Shown: one piece after another, positions 26,075 through 34,416 of the stretch | Layout: every line of letters begins with the position of its first letter | How positions within the stretch are numbered: position 1 is the stretch's first letter | Assembly: GCA_934149325.1 (NCBI GenBank) | Contig: CAKPEJ010000006.1 | Span: 1 to 56,701, forward strand | Length of the DNA stretch: 56,701 bases | DNA from: an uncultured Bacilli bacterium | GTDB lineage: Bacteria > Bacillota_I > Bacilli_A > RF39 > UBA660 | Direction of reading: 5' to 3' | Made by a program: the position numbers and the translations under genes | Notes under the pieces: generated by a model | What the model was told of the DNA's origin: nothing | The model's database searches: none | The model's input: the letters and a program-made list of their open reading frames with translations, nothing else

Positions 26075-26622
26075 TATGAAATCACCGTCCTATTCTCAAA
26101 TTTTAATCCTCCATTTAAGAAATTATCTATAATCATTCTTAAATCCTCATTAGATGTTTGTGATGCTATTAAACTACATGATGCCAAATTGTTAATTAAA
26201 TTTCTAACCTTCTTTTGCATTGATTCTGTATTATCATCTTTAAATAATATAAAGAATTCTGTATCAACAACATCATTATTTATAAACATTTCAGCTTTTG
26301 AAATATCATCAAAAATTAATTTTCTAAGTACAGGATTTTGTGTTTCATTTAATTGTAATTGTAATTGTGATATATATATATTTATATCAACTGGTCTATC
26401 TGCTATTACAATCCAGAATTCATAATCTATAAGATTGTAAAATGTTTTTAATGAATCAATTATACTTGCTTGAGTCATTTCATCTAATATAAATATATTT
26501 TTAGGTTGTATTTTTACACCTGTAACCATTTTTTTATTATCAAGTAAAATTAAATTATTCTCTATTGATTTTACTGTTATCCAGTTTTCAGTATAAACTG
26601 AACTATTACTATTTGTACTCAT
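26074..26622 (-). CDS. Separate N-terminal part of VirB4
   Basis: A 182-aa protein directly upstream of the VirB4 ATPase and overlapping it by one base. It begins with a short beta region (ITVKSIENNLILLDNKKMVTG) like the start of VirB4/TraE-type proteins, then alternating helices and strands. Its length plus that of the downstream protein (182 + 596) equals one ordinary VirB4. The relation is inferred from position and length; its sequence is divergent. It overlaps the PrgI-like gene by 14 bases and has only a weak Shine-Dalgarno, again suggesting coupling. Confidence 0.7.
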   Translation of the reverse strand: MSTNSNSSVYTENWITVKSIENNLILLDNKKMVTGVKIQPKNIFILDEMTQASIIDSLKTFYNLIDYEFWIVIADRPVDINIYISQLQLQLNETQNPVLRKLIFDDISKAEMFINNDVVDTEFFILFKDDNTESMQKKVRNLINNLASCSLIASQTSNEDLRMIIDNFLNGGLKFENRTVIS

Positions 26623-26917
26623 CTTTATAGCACCAACCTTCCCATTTATAGTTTCTTCTTTGATAGAAGAACAATATAAGTTCTGTTAAAACAATTAATA
26701 TATTATGATAATTCGGAACTGGAATAACCAGTATTGAACATGTCGCAACAGGTAATAAACAAAATACTGCACCACCCATTGTTGATGGAGAAACAATAAG
26801 CAATAAGAAGAATGAAACTACTATTCCTGTCGCAAAAATTATTAAATCTATTGTTCTAAAAACTCCAAATATCAATGTACCAGATTTTGAATTTGCTGGT
26901 ATTAAATATGAATTCAC
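26609..26917 (-). CDS. PrgI/VirB3-like T4SS membrane protein
   Basis: A 102-aa protein with two or three hydrophobic helices (about 20-43, 48-66 and 70-85) and a basic C-terminal end RRNYKWEG. Its size, topology and position just before VirB4 match the PrgI family, the Gram-positive equivalent of VirB3. The start codon is GTG, with AGGAG eleven bases upstream. It is expected to sit in the inner part of the channel and contact VirB4. Confidence 0.82.
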   Translation of the reverse strand: MNSYLIPANSKSGTLIFGVFRTIDLIIFATGIVVSFFLLLIVSPSTMGGAVFCLLPVATCSILVIPVPNYHNILIVLTELILFFYQRRNYKWEGWCYKDEYK

Positions 26918-26938
26918 TATATATCACACTCCTTTTTA

Positions 26939-29002
26939 TTATTTTAATTGCTCTTTAGATAATTCTTTACCAACGGCAACTGTTGCCTTTATTGCAGCCT
27001 TTTCTTTTTCACCAACGACTTCAAGCATAGAATTATATGTTGATTCAGCTTTTGATAAAGATGCTGCTGTACTTGCAACTAATTTATCATAATCTTGTAA
27101 ACTTGATAGTTGACCACCATTTGCACTCGCATCTATAGAATTTGCTAATTGATTAATAGCTGTTTGCATTCCGGCTGATATTGCATCACTTGCGCCGCCT
27201 CCTAAACCAGTTGAAGAATATATTTTAATTTTTGACATTTCTGTTGCTATATCTGAAGCACTTAATCCACCATTTGATACCTTTAATGCTAAATCATTAA
27301 TTTGTCTCTTTGCAGAATCATTTGATGTAGAACTAGCAGCAGTTTGTAAATTTTTAAGAATATTATTAATTGCTGTTTGATCATGCTCTGCAACCATATT
27401 TTTATGTCTTGCAGTATTCATTCTTTCTGCTACTGCAGCATTATCTTTCTTTATAACACCACTTTTAACTTGTTCATTGAATGCATTAGTAGTTGTACTT
27501 ACTGCATTTCTTCCTGCTGCATTAAATGCTGGAACATTTATATTACCACTTGCATCATATACACCTGTTGCAGTTTTTGCAACAGCCTTAGCGCTATCAG
27601 AAATTTGTTTAGTACGATTTTGTTCTTGAACCCATTTTTCGCCTGCAAATTCCTTACCATAAGCCTCTTTCATGGCATCTACAGTTTTCTTTCCACCACC
27701 AGCTTTTATTCCTGATGCAGCTACTGCCATGCCTCTTCCAATTGTACCGCCTCTAACTCTAGATGCCATATCTGATATTTTATTTCCTGTAAGATTATCT
27801 ATCTTTTTAGCTCCCATTTTTGTTAACTTGCCAGCCCCAGCTGCAGCTCCTGCACCTAATGCAGTTACTGCACCTATTGGTGCCTTTCCTATACTCTTTA
27901 CCTTACCTGTAGCTTGATCCCATGCAGCTGCAGCTATTCCACCTACTGCTGCCATATTTGAAAGTCTGCCTTTTATACCACCTTTTGGACTATATTTCAT
28001 GCCAAATAAACTACTAACTAAATCTGGCAATTGATGAGCAAGTGTAAGTAAACCAATTACTATAAATACTCTAACAAGCCATGGATGATCTGTATCTAAG
28101 CCTTGCATAAATGTATCAATATTCTGAAGGGCAAATATAACAATTGAAAGAGCTGCTATTTTTACAAAAACTTGCGCATATGTTGAAAAAACTTCTTTAG
28201 TCCAATCTTTTAAACTTCCTGTTCCTTTATAAATGTAAGCAATTACAGAGACAGGTGCTGTTATTTCAAGTAATCCTAATTTTATTAATCTAACACCCAT
28301 ATCTAAACAGAATAACACAAGCATATATAAGATAAATCCACCAGCAATAATTGAAACTAAATTTTGAAATTCAAAAACATATTCTTTTTCGTCATCTGAT
28401 GCATCTTCATCTCCGGTTGGAGAATATTTTTCATTTATATATTTACCTACATCTTTTATTTTACTTATATCAGATGTAATCATTAAATTATAATTTTGTT
28501 GTAATTGTTCCCCAGAACTTGTTGTTGCTCCCTCTTTTGGATACAATAAATCAACTAAAACAGATGCTGCAAGAACTTGTCCAGCATTACTTTTTTTTGC
28601 TATGGAACCTACTGATGCATCACCACTATATCCAACTATTATTTTTTCAATCAAGTTATTTTTTAATATTTCACCTTGTATTTTATACATTTGGTCAAAA
28701 GCTAAAGGTATTATTACAATCAATACCAATGATAGCCCGGCTCTTTTAATAAATGCTGTTGTCCCGTTTTTGTTATCTGTTAACATATCTGGATTAACTA
28801 TTGATTTTATTAAAGTAACTGCAAATGTAAATAGCATTACTACACTTACTAAAACATATAAGTTATTAGATAATGTATTAATTGTTGTTTCAGTAAAAAA
28901 CTGACCATTCGCTAAATCATAGAAAACGCCATATAATGGTGGAATTAAAGGGTATATCCAACCACAAATAGTAACACCTATACTTCTAAAAACCTCTTCC
29001 AT
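26939..29002 (-). CDS. VirB6/TrbL-like polytopic T4SS protein
   Basis: A 687-aa protein. The first 340 or so residues carry several membrane helices (near 10-30, 48-68, 88-106, 213-235, 270-300 and 310-330). The remainder is hydrophilic, Ala/Gly/Lys-rich and then helical (NNILKNLQTAASSTSNDS, ASLSKAESTYNSMLEVVGE), probably cytoplasmic. A long N-terminal membrane domain and a soluble tail are typical of VirB6/TrbL channel proteins of Gram-positive systems. AGGAGG precedes the ATG. It lies 15 bases after the Cys-rich gene. Confidence 0.85.
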   Translation of the reverse strand: MEEVFRSIGVTICGWIYPLIPPLYGVFYDLANGQFFTETTINTLSNNLYVLVSVVMLFTFAVTLIKSIVNPDMLTDNKNGTTAFIKRAGLSLVLIVIIPLAFDQMYKIQGEILKNNLIEKIIVGYSGDASVGSIAKKSNAGQVLAASVLVDLLYPKEGATTSSGEQLQQNYNLMITSDISKIKDVGKYINEKYSPTGDEDASDDEKEYVFEFQNLVSIIAGGFILYMLVLFCLDMGVRLIKLGLLEITAPVSVIAYIYKGTGSLKDWTKEVFSTYAQVFVKIAALSIVIFALQNIDTFMQGLDTDHPWLVRVFIVIGLLTLAHQLPDLVSSLFGMKYSPKGGIKGRLSNMAAVGGIAAAAWDQATGKVKSIGKAPIGAVTALGAGAAAGAGKLTKMGAKKIDNLTGNKISDMASRVRGGTIGRGMAVAASGIKAGGGKKTVDAMKEAYGKEFAGEKWVQEQNRTKQISDSAKAVAKTATGVYDASGNINVPAFNAAGRNAVSTTTNAFNEQVKSGVIKKDNAAVAERMNTARHKNMVAEHDQTAINNILKNLQTAASSTSNDSAKRQINDLALKVSNGGLSASDIATEMSKIKIYSSTGLGGGASDAISAGMQTAINQLANSIDASANGGQLSSLQDYDKLVASTAASLSKAESTYNSMLEVVGEKEKAAIKATVAVGKELSKEQLK

Positions 29003-29017
29003 ATTTTACCTCCTATT

Positions 29018-30535
29018 TTATTGTCCTGATACTATACATTTAATTAATGAAGTATCATTAACATTTGAATCTGATGTAAATGTTAAAAGCCAAGAAATTA
29101 TATAAAATGATAATGCTAACAATATTGCAGCAAGTAATCTTTTTGGAAACTTTTTTCTAGCTTTTTGCATTTTATTCTCATCTGATGCAATAATTGCAGT
29201 AATAAAATCTATACTTCCCATTAAAATTGTTAAAATTGGAGCTGAAACTTCAATAATAACCCAAAATATATGTAAAAAAGCTACATCAGAACATTGAACT
29301 CTATATCCTTCAGAATTAAAGTTTATATTTAATGAAGGTTTATCAACTTTTGAAAGTTGAGTTCTAAGTTTTTGAATTTCTTCATTTATTTTATTCATTT
29401 CTTCTGTTCTTGTTTCAGTATAACTTGGATCAAGTCCAGCTTCTTGTAATTTTCCTTTTATACATTGTGCTTGTGCCTCTGAAGAACCAACATTTTTACA
29501 TGTATCATATGATTGATCACATTTTTTCTTTTCATTATTGTTACATGCTTTAACACATTCTGTCTTTGCAATTGAATTTGTCTGATTAGAACATTTTGTA
29601 TTCTCACAATAAAAATAACAATAATCACCTGCAGCATTTTGCTGTTTACTTTCAGTTTGTTCAAGTGTTTTTTGATCTGAAAAATATTTTGAACCCTTTG
29701 TTACTCTCTCTATATTTGTTTCTAAACTTGTCCAACTTTGATTAGTCAATTTTACTCTGTTGATAACATCTGGGTTTGTTTTTTCCATTTCTGATTTTAC
29801 CATATTAGCATTGTTAATTGCACTAACATATTTAAATCTTGCATCCCAGCAAGTTTTGGTCATATTTTTATCTTTTTCAACTCTATTTGAATAATTACCA
29901 CTAACATAACCTAAAAACGTATCAAAAGTTGTAATTCCATAAGTCGACATATCAGCACTTGATGAAGAACAACTACTAGGCATTGATGCATTAGTAACTG
30001 CGATTGCTTGCTTTGATATTATATAATTTGCTAATGTTGTTGCAGCATCATTATCTACTTTACCATCATTTTTCACTAATGCTGCAGGAATCCATCCACT
30101 AACTTCTTTAGCAACAGCATTATTATTATTTTTCTTTGTTGCTCCTGAATCTTTTGTTAAAAGTTTATCTACCATTTTAAAAAAGTCTGTACCTTTTTTA
30201 ACATTTTCTGCTGTTCCAGTCGTAGAAACTTTAATATATTTAGGACATTTTCCATCATTCAAACTAATAGCTAAATTACTATCTATACTAAATGATTTTT
30301 CAAATTTTTTTGCTAAAGATGATGAAACTGTAACTTTAGCCGATGTTCCATTTTTATACACAACTTTTACTTTCATTGTTGGATTTTTTTGCATTTTAAT
30401 CGATTCTACTTTTGTACCATTCATATAATAAGAAGTTGGATACATTTCATATTCACATGTTTTTGCATATACTCCATCAATTTTTAGAACAAAACTTAAT
30501 AATAAAACCCCTAAAAACATTATTTTCTTTTTCAT
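29018..30535 (-). CDS. Exported Cys-rich protein with C-terminal VirB2-like membrane domain
   Basis: A 505-aa protein with a signal peptide (1-25), a 350-residue extracellular region that includes a dense cysteine cluster (about residues 310-375, many C-x3-5-C pairs), a short coiled coil, and two C-terminal membrane helices. The last 90 residues parallel the neighbouring VirB2-like pilin: AP-I-x-I-x-x-G-x-ID, IIA-x-DE-x-K, a basic F-x-x-RL loop, then a second helix. The ATG at 30535 is chosen because it opens directly onto the signal peptide and has GGAG upstream; an earlier in-frame start would add 13 hydrophobic and charged residues. It may be a large surface-exposed pilus or channel component. 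Confidence 0.8.
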   Translation of the reverse strand: MKKKIMFLGVLLLSFVLKIDGVYAKTCEYEMYPTSYYMNGTKVESIKMQKNPTMKVKVVYKNGTSAKVTVSSSLAKKFEKSFSIDSNLAISLNDGKCPKYIKVSTTGTAENVKKGTDFFKMVDKLLTKDSGATKKNNNNAVAKEVSGWIPAALVKNDGKVDNDAATTLANYIISKQAIAVTNASMPSSCSSSSADMSTYGITTFDTFLGYVSGNYSNRVEKDKNMTKTCWDARFKYVSAINNANMVKSEMEKTNPDVINRVKLTNQSWTSLETNIERVTKGSKYFSDQKTLEQTESKQQNAAGDYCYFYCENTKCSNQTNSIAKTECVKACNNNEKKKCDQSYDTCKNVGSSEAQAQCIKGKLQEAGLDPSYTETRTEEMNKINEEIQKLRTQLSKVDKPSLNINFNSEGYRVQCSDVAFLHIFWVIIEVSAPILTILMGSIDFITAIIASDENKMQKARKKFPKRLLAAILLALSFYIISWLLTFTSDSNVNDTSLIKCIVSGQ

Positions 30536-30619
30536 ATGTTCAACTCCATTCACTATTATTAATAATTGTATCATAATATAGTATTTTTTTAAAGAGTTAT
30601 TAAGAATAAATAAAAAAAA

Positions 30620-30642
30620 CCATACGAAATAATATCGTATAG
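30620..30642 (-). terminator. Partial terminator after the pilin gene
   Basis: Eight-base-pair stem (CTATACGA/TCGTATGG with a T-G pair), seven-base loop, and eight T on the minus strand. Placed directly after the pilin gene, it would let the pilin be made in excess over the rest of the operon. Confidence 0.65.
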
Positions 30643-30651
30643 TATAACACC

Positions 30652-31053
30652 TTATGGAGTTTGACCTGTTGTTTTATTTACGCCTTTAACTGAATCAGGT
30701 TTTGATGAAACACCTGATAATCCAGAAGCATCTCTTGCTTTGCTATAACATGCTTTCCAGTTTACAGTATCACTTACAAATAAATCAATTGCCCAGTTAA
30801 CAATCCATGGAATTAAGAATATAATTACTGCTGAAATTAATCTTTGAATAAATGGTTTTTTAGCAGCAGATATTTTCTTTTCATCACCTGCAATAATTCC
30901 TTTTAACAAATCTATTGTTCCCCATATAATTAATGCTATTGGTGCTGCTATTTGAAGTATTGTAACTACTTTTGTTGCATAATACAAAATTGGTAATATT
31001 TCTGGTGCATCACAAGTACCAGCATCAGCCAAAAATGGTATTAAATTCATCAT
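30652..31053 (-). CDS. VirB2/TrbC-like pilin subunit
   Basis: A 133-aa protein with two hydrophobic helices (about 31-52 and 72-93) separated by a short basic loop (DEKKISAAKKPFIQRL) and an N-terminal leader-like segment with LADAG. This is the TrbC/VirB2 pattern, so it is the probable pilus or channel-lining subunit. AGGAGG precedes a tandem ATG-ATG. It is the first gene of the secretion operon, under a near-consensus sigma-A promoter and followed by a terminator-like hairpin, which fits high expression. Confidence 0.82.
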   Translation of the reverse strand: MMNLIPFLADAGTCDAPEILPILYYATKVVTILQIAAPIALIIWGTIDLLKGIIAGDEKKISAAKKPFIQRLISAVIIFLIPWIVNWAIDLFVSDTVNWKACYSKARDASGLSGVSSKPDSVKGVNKTTGQTP

Positions 31054-31084
31054 ATTATTTTCCTCCTCACTTTATCATACTAAT

Positions 31085-31113
31085 ATCATAAACTTTTTTT
31101 AAATTATTGTCAA
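31085..31113 (-). promoter_or_regulatory. Sigma-A promoter of the T4SS operon
   Basis: On the minus strand TTGACA (31113-31108), a 17-base spacer, and TATGAT (31090-31085), about 32 bases before the pilin ATG. The -35 is perfect and the -10 has one change from consensus. Confidence 0.75.
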
Positions 31114-31137
31114 CTAATTATACTTTTATTTTACAAA

Positions 31138-31647
31138 TTAATCTTCAATAATATAATCCTCACTTTTATGAGGTTCTTTTCTTAATAGATCTCTGTAATC
31201 TTGTTGTCTTAATACTTCATAAAGCATAATTGCTGCACAATTTGATAAATTAAGTGCTCTTACATTTTTTGTCATAGGTATTCTCATACAATGATCAAGA
31301 TCTTCTCTCAATATTTCCTTTGGAAGTCCAGTGCTTTCTTTTCCAAAAATCAAGTAAATGTCTTCATCTTTATTTGAATAATCAAAAGATGTATGTGGCT
31401 TTTTACCATATCTTGTTAAATAGTAGTATGTACCTTTATTCTTTGATTTAAAATCATCATAATTTTCATAAACTTCATAGTTTAATTTATCTATATAATT
31501 TGTACCACTTCTTTTTATATATTTATCTTCTAATGAAAATCCTAACGGTTTAATCAAATGAAGTTTTGTATCAGTTGCGACACATGTTCTCATTATATTA
31601 CCAGTATTACCTGGTATTTCTGGTTCAAATAAAACTATATTTATCAT
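31138..31647 (-). CDS. trmL: tRNA (cytidine/uridine-34-2'-O)-methyltransferase TrmL
   Basis: This 169-aa SPOUT methyltransferase has the family start FEPEIPGNTGNIMRTCVA and the C-terminal knot motifs LIFGKESTGLPKE and RIPMTKNVRALNLSNCAAI. It methylates the wobble nucleotide of leucine tRNAs using S-adenosylmethionine. Normal length. AAAGGAA precedes the ATG. It is transcribed divergently from gerQ. Confidence 0.95.
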   Translation of the reverse strand: MINIVLFEPEIPGNTGNIMRTCVATDTKLHLIKPLGFSLEDKYIKRSGTNYIDKLNYEVYENYDDFKSKNKGTYYYLTRYGKKPHTSFDYSNKDEDIYLIFGKESTGLPKEILREDLDHCMRIPMTKNVRALNLSNCAAIMLYEVLRQQDYRDLLRKEPHKSEDYIIED

Positions 31648-31749
31648 ATTAATTCCTTTCTATAACAAATTAATTATACTATTATTTTTATGAAAATTAA
31701 ACATATTATTAAAAAATAGTAATATATATTAATATGAAAGGATGATAAA

Positions 31750-32106
31750 ATGAACAATAATTACTTTCCAAATAATAATACATATCCTACTCAATCAGGA
31801 TATCCAAATCAACAGTATGCTAATACAGCATCAAATATTGATATGCCACTAGAACAATCTTATATAGAAAATATACTTAGATTAAACAAAGGCAAACTTG
31901 GGAAATTCTATGCAACTTTTCCAGATTCAAATGATTGGAGAGATAGTGTATTTAACGGAATAGTTGAAGAAGCCGGAAGAGATCATTTAATTATAAGTAA
32001 TCCTACAACTGGAAAATGGTACATAATATTAATGATATATTTAAATTATGTTGAATTTGAAGAAAAGGTAAACTATAGTCCTGATTTTTCATTAAAAGGA
32101 TTGTAA
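31750..32106 (+). CDS. gerQ: Spore coat protein GerQ
   Basis: A 118-aa protein: an Asn/Tyr/Pro/Gln-rich N-terminal tail (1-32) and then the conserved GerQ domain, with MPLEQSYIENILRLNKGKL, EAGRDHLIISNPTTGKWY and LNYVEFEE. In Bacillus GerQ is a coat protein needed for CwlJ localisation and is cross-linked by transglutaminase. It is normally beside cwlJ; no cwlJ is present here, but ung lies 0.6 kb away, and gerQ and ung are also close in Bacillus. AAAGGATG precedes the start. Confidence 0.93.
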   Translation: MNNNYFPNNNTYPTQSGYPNQQYANTASNIDMPLEQSYIENILRLNKGKLGKFYATFPDSNDWRDSVFNGIVEEAGRDHLIISNPTTGKWYIILMIYLNYVEFEEKVNYSPDFSLKGL

Positions 32107-32152
32107 GTTTCCTTTTATTTTGTTATAATTTATAAAAATAGAAGGTGAAGTT

Positions 32153-32698
32153 ATGGGTGGATCAATTATATTTTTAATAATTATTATAGTCGTTGCTATT
32201 ATTGGATTTTTCTATAGTATAATTTATAACAAATTTCAAGATTCAATAATAAAATTAAATGAAGTTGAAGGAAAGATAGATGAAACATTAAGATCTAAAT
32301 TTGATGGTTTATTAGAAATGAATAATATTATTAAAGAAAAGATCAATACTAAAAAAGCTATAGTTGATGATATTACAAAATTAAAAGATGAAGAAATAAG
32401 TAGTTTTGAACTAGATAGAAAATTATCTGAAGCTTTAAGTAAAATAAATTTTATAAGAAAACAATATGAAGAATTACATAATATTGATCAATTAAATAAA
32501 CTATCATATGATATTGACGATATGGATGAATCACTAGCAGCTTATAAAAAATATTATAATGAAAATATTGTTGAATATAATAAATTGATTAGAAAATTTC
32601 CATATAATATTATTGGCATGATTTTAAAATATAAAGAAAAAAGTTTCTTTGATGGAAAAGATCTAAATGATGAAAATATAAAAGATTTTAAGTTATAA
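32153..32698 (+). CDS. lemA: LemA-family membrane protein
   Basis: A 181-aa protein with an N-terminal membrane helix (about 4-25), a central helical bundle, and the LemA ending YNENIVEYNKLIRKFPYNII followed by a phenylalanine-rich KSFFDG segment. LemA proteins are N-out membrane proteins of unclear function. GAAGGTG precedes the ATG. It follows gerQ by 46 bases, so the two may be co-transcribed. Confidence 0.85.
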   Translation: MGGSIIFLIIIIVVAIIGFFYSIIYNKFQDSIIKLNEVEGKIDETLRSKFDGLLEMNNIIKEKINTKKAIVDDITKLKDEEISSFELDRKLSEALSKINFIRKQYEELHNIDQLNKLSYDIDDMDESLAAYKKYYNENIVEYNKLIRKFPYNIIGMILKYKEKSFFDGKDLNDENIKDFKL

Positions 32699-32700
32699 AA

Positions 32701-32722
32701 AAATTAGTGTAATCACTAATTT
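32701..32722. terminator. Bidirectional terminator, lemA / ung
   Basis: Nine-base-pair stem AAATTAGTG/CACTAATTT, extendable with flanking A and T runs, between convergent genes. Confidence 0.8.
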
Positions 32723-32725
32723 TTT

Positions 32726-33376
32726 TTACCATCTAATTTTTGATTTTCCATTTTTTTCTAAAAATTCATTTGTTTTTGAAAATGGCTTACTTCCAAAGAA
32801 TCCATTACGTGCAGAAAAAGGAGATGGATGTGCAGATTCAATTACTAAATGTCTTTTATTTGTTATATATTGCTTTTTAGCTCTTGCATTATTTCCCCAC
32901 AATATAAATACAATTGGATCTTCTCTTTCATTTAATTTTTGTATAACTGCATCCGTAAATGTATGCCATCCTAAATCTTTATGAGAATTTGGTTTATCTT
33001 TTTCCACAGTAAGACCTGTGTTTAATAGCATAACTCCTTGTTTTACCCAAGGAAATAAGTTACCATTTGAATAATCTTTTTGAATTCCTAAATCATCATA
33101 TAATTCTTTATAAATATTTTTTAAAGATGGTGGGAGTTTTGTATTAAGTGTTGAAAATGCAAAACCATGTGCTTCACCAATTCCATGATATGGATCTTGT
33201 CCAAGTATTACAACTTTTACATCTTTATAAGATAATCTAAATGCATTAAATACATCTTCTTTAGGTGGAAAAATCACCTTTTTTTCATACAAAACATTAA
33301 CATTTTTTAAAAGTTCTTTAAAATATTCTTTATTTATTTCATCTTTTAAAATTTCATCCCAATCATTATGAAACAT
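32726..33376 (-). CDS. ung: Uracil-DNA glycosylase
   Basis: A 216-aa family 1 UDG with the water-activating motif GQDPYH (59-64, catalytic Asp61) and the C-terminal HPSPFSARNGFFG loop with catalytic His. It removes uracil from DNA in base-excision repair. Full length. GGTGAT precedes the ATG. Monocistronic, convergent with lemA. Confidence 0.97.
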   Translation of the reverse strand: MFHNDWDEILKDEINKEYFKELLKNVNVLYEKKVIFPPKEDVFNAFRLSYKDVKVVILGQDPYHGIGEAHGFAFSTLNTKLPPSLKNIYKELYDDLGIQKDYSNGNLFPWVKQGVMLLNTGLTVEKDKPNSHKDLGWHTFTDAVIQKLNEREDPIVFILWGNNARAKKQYITNKRHLVIESAHPSPFSARNGFFGSKPFSKTNEFLEKNGKSKIRW

Positions 33377-33435
33377 ACTATCACCATTTAAATTATAATT
33401 TAAATAAAGATGTATTTCAAGAACTAAATAGACTT

Positions 33436-34326
33436 TTATATTTTATTTTTTAATAAATAATCAATTAATATATTACAATATGATGGTAATATATTATTTT
33501 TTAGCCTAATAATACCATATTCTATATTTTCTGGTTTTGGTTCTACATTGATTTCATATATCTTTTTTTCTTTTAATTCTTCTTGAGCATACAATTTTGT
33601 AACATACCCTACACCATAACCAATACATGCAAAATCTATAATCAAATTAGAACTTCCTATATTAAGTTTAGGTTCTACCTTAACATTATTTTTCTTAAAA
33701 TATCTATCTGCACTAATTCTTGAATTAGATGGATATTTTTGAAGCAATATAGGATAATTAATAAGTTCATTTATATTTACTCTCTTATTTAATAAATCTT
33801 TATAATTTTCATTAGCTACAAATATATATTTAGTTTCATCAACTTTTGTATAATCTAATTCCAAATCTTCTGTAGTAGGTTTTTTACATATAATAATATC
33901 AATCATACCGTTTTTTAATTGTTTTATTAATTCTTTTGATGGATCTGTATTAATTGTTATTACTATATTTGGATATAATTTATGAAATTTTTCCAAATAT
34001 TTTATCAAATATTTTCTAGTTAAACTCGTACTTATTCCAATTTTAATTGTTCCTTTATTATTTTTTTTACACTCATTTATTTCTTTTTCAGATTCATCTA
34101 ATAATATTAAAGCATTTTTTACATTTTTATAGATTTTTTCTCCATACTCATTTAATAAAACACCTTTTTTGGTTCTTGTAAAAAGTGGAGATCCAATTTG
34201 ATCTTCTAATTTTTTTAGTTGCTTTGTGACCGCTGGTTGTGATATATTTAATTCTTCGCTTGCTCTTGTAATATTTTTATTGTTTGCGACAGCATAAAAT
34301 ATTCTATATAATTCTAAATCAATCAT
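33436..34326 (-). CDS. LysR-family transcriptional regulator
   Basis: A 296-aa protein with the N-terminal winged helix-turn-helix (residues 1-62, ITRASEELNISQPAVTKQLK) and a periplasmic-binding-like effector domain (about 90-290). AGGAGG precedes the ATG. It is divergent from the HD-domain gene; the 90-base AT-rich gap between them is the likely operator. The regulated pathway cannot be read from this window. Confidence 0.92.
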   Translation of the reverse strand: MIDLELYRIFYAVANNKNITRASEELNISQPAVTKQLKKLEDQIGSPLFTRTKKGVLLNEYGEKIYKNVKNALILLDESEKEINECKKNNKGTIKIGISTSLTRKYLIKYLEKFHKLYPNIVITINTDPSKELIKQLKNGMIDIIICKKPTTEDLELDYTKVDETKYIFVANENYKDLLNKRVNINELINYPILLQKYPSNSRISADRYFKKNNVKVEPKLNIGSSNLIIDFACIGYGVGYVTKLYAQEELKEKKIYEINVEPKPENIEYGIIRLKNNILPSYCNILIDYLLKNKI

Positions 34327-34416
34327 AATAACCTCCTGTTATGGTAAATATAAATTATTTATATTTTAATTATAAATAAATATTTGTTATAATTCAAGTA
34401 TAGGTAGGTGGTAAAT

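Noticed and set aside
18663..31053. Calling the secretion operon an integrative conjugative element
   Set aside because: No relaxase, integrase, excisionase, tRNA-proximal direct repeats or replication genes are visible within or beside it, and its borders are ordinary housekeeping genes.
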